From contig NZ_MBKP01000019.1 in NCBI RefSeq assembly GCF_002243045.1, positions 59,054 through 123,053 of the forward strand: a stretch of DNA of 64,000 bases, read 5' to 3'. The notes beneath the pieces are model-generated. The model was not told where the DNA came from and did no database searches. It saw only the letters and a program-made list of their open reading frames with translations. Origin of the DNA: Methanolobus psychrotolerans. GTDB taxonomy: Archaea > Halobacteriota > Methanosarcinia > Methanosarcinales > Methanosarcinaceae. The first letter of the stretch is position 1. The number at the start of each line of letters is the position of its first letter. Below, piece after piece: positions 63,771 through 64,000 of the stretch. The position numbers and the translations under genes were made by a program.

Positions 63771-64000
63771 GTAACTATTCAGCCTAGCTCCCTTCCACCA
63801 AGCTGATTTCTCTCTCTACGATCAATTCTGCAATATTGGAATAAGTGAACCCTCATAGAATATTGCATTAATCGAGTCTATAACAGACATGGAATTCTTG
63901 CTAACAGTAGAAACGTATCCTCTTATCCGGCAGAAATTTCTCGCACCTTGTTCACTACGGAAGGTACCGGATATCTTCTGTTGTACTTTCGTCATTCTGA
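63771..64000 (-). mobile_element. End of an IS66-family insertion sequence
   Basis: The left terminus starts GTAACTATTCAGCCT (63771-63785). The transposase gene reads inward on the minus strand, so this is its 3' end. The rest lies beyond the window. The terminus matches the ends of the 194-bp element at 40879-41072. Confidence 0.78.
63822..64000 (-). CDS. IS66-family transposase (C-terminal part)
   Basis: The last 58-59 codons of an IS66 transposase: VQQKISGTFRSEQGARNFCR followed by IRGYVSTVSKNSMSVID, then INAIFYEGSLIPIL and a stop at 63822-63824. The KISGxFRSxxGAxxFCRIR and ISTxRKxxxSVxxA pattern is the conserved C-terminal DDE-domain end of IS66. The rest of the gene lies outside the window, so intactness cannot be judged. 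Confidence 0.85.
   Translation of the reverse strand, partial: RMTKVQQKISGTFRSEQGARNFCRIRGYVSTVSKNSMSVIDSINAIFYEGSLIPILQN

Noticed and set aside
1-64000. CRISPR array, rRNA or tRNA genes
   Set aside because: No regularly spaced repeat-spacer series, no rRNA-like conserved sequence and no complete cloverleaf were found on reading both strands.

Overview
The window comes from a methanogenic archaeon, most likely a member of the Methanosarcinaceae (Methanolobus, Methanococcoides or a relative; the genus cannot be fixed by reading alone). The evidence is archaeal-type ProRS, ValRS and GluRS, the rare methanogen-type SerRS (SerS2), Hel308, KEOPS Pcc1, ribosomal proteins S15 and S3Ae, archaeal SepF, a DUF1699 protein, the siroheme-dependent (Ahb) heme route, and surface proteins with archaeosortase-type C-terminal tails (one of the PEF type). 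Starts follow GAGG/GGTG-type ribosome binding sites, and several good genes use TTG or GTG.

Layout. 1-7100 (minus): the start of a cobT-type gene, proS, a peroxiredoxin, a zpr1-sepF pair, a PUA protein and valS. 7100-9100 (plus): a broken small ORF, then an oxidative-stress cluster of DsrE-like protein, ferritin and superoxide reductase, plus a 32-aa membrane peptide. 9120-18206 (minus): the tetrapyrrole genes ahbC, hemD and cobA, then DUF1699, hisD, hel308 and trpB2. 18329-27472: a surface/pilin-like block interrupted by hisS. One 1349-aa anchored protein lies on the left, and four overlapping or closely packed one-TM genes follow hisS. All five share an Asp-x-x-Ala motif just before the membrane segment.

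27662-35459 (plus): rps15, then an amino-sugar operon (a GlmU-like protein, GlmS, GlmM and a second GlmU-like protein) that is contiguous with a RecJ-like DHH phosphoesterase and KEOPS Pcc1. 35516-38834: a family-4 uracil-DNA glycosylase, a ketopantoate reductase and SerS2. 39054-43552: a decayed gene, a PEF-CTERM von Willebrand A protein, a 194-bp miniature element with an exact 8-bp target duplication, thiE/thiM and rps3ae. 43644-52763: zinc ribbon, DUF523/DUF1722, gltX, a small wHTH-FAH pair, an SLC13-like permease, a TPR membrane protein, a possible deformylase-like protein, DUF1059, a coiled-coil protein behind a strikingly structured leader, and a UspA protein.

53-64 kb is accessory in character. 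It holds an NYN/OST-HTH protein, a NERD helicase, a DUF4143 ATPase whose start codon sits between two 21-bp repeats, a flavoprotein, an unrecognised 195-aa protein, a Cache-cupin lipoprotein, three small orphan genes with shared leader repeats, a Cache lipoprotein, and the end of an IS66-family insertion sequence. That IS end has the same terminal repeat as the 194-bp element at 40.9 kb. The most interesting unexplained signals are the structured leader at 51680-51792, the five-protein DxxA surface set, and the IS66-derived miniature element. No tRNA, rRNA or CRISPR array was recognised.
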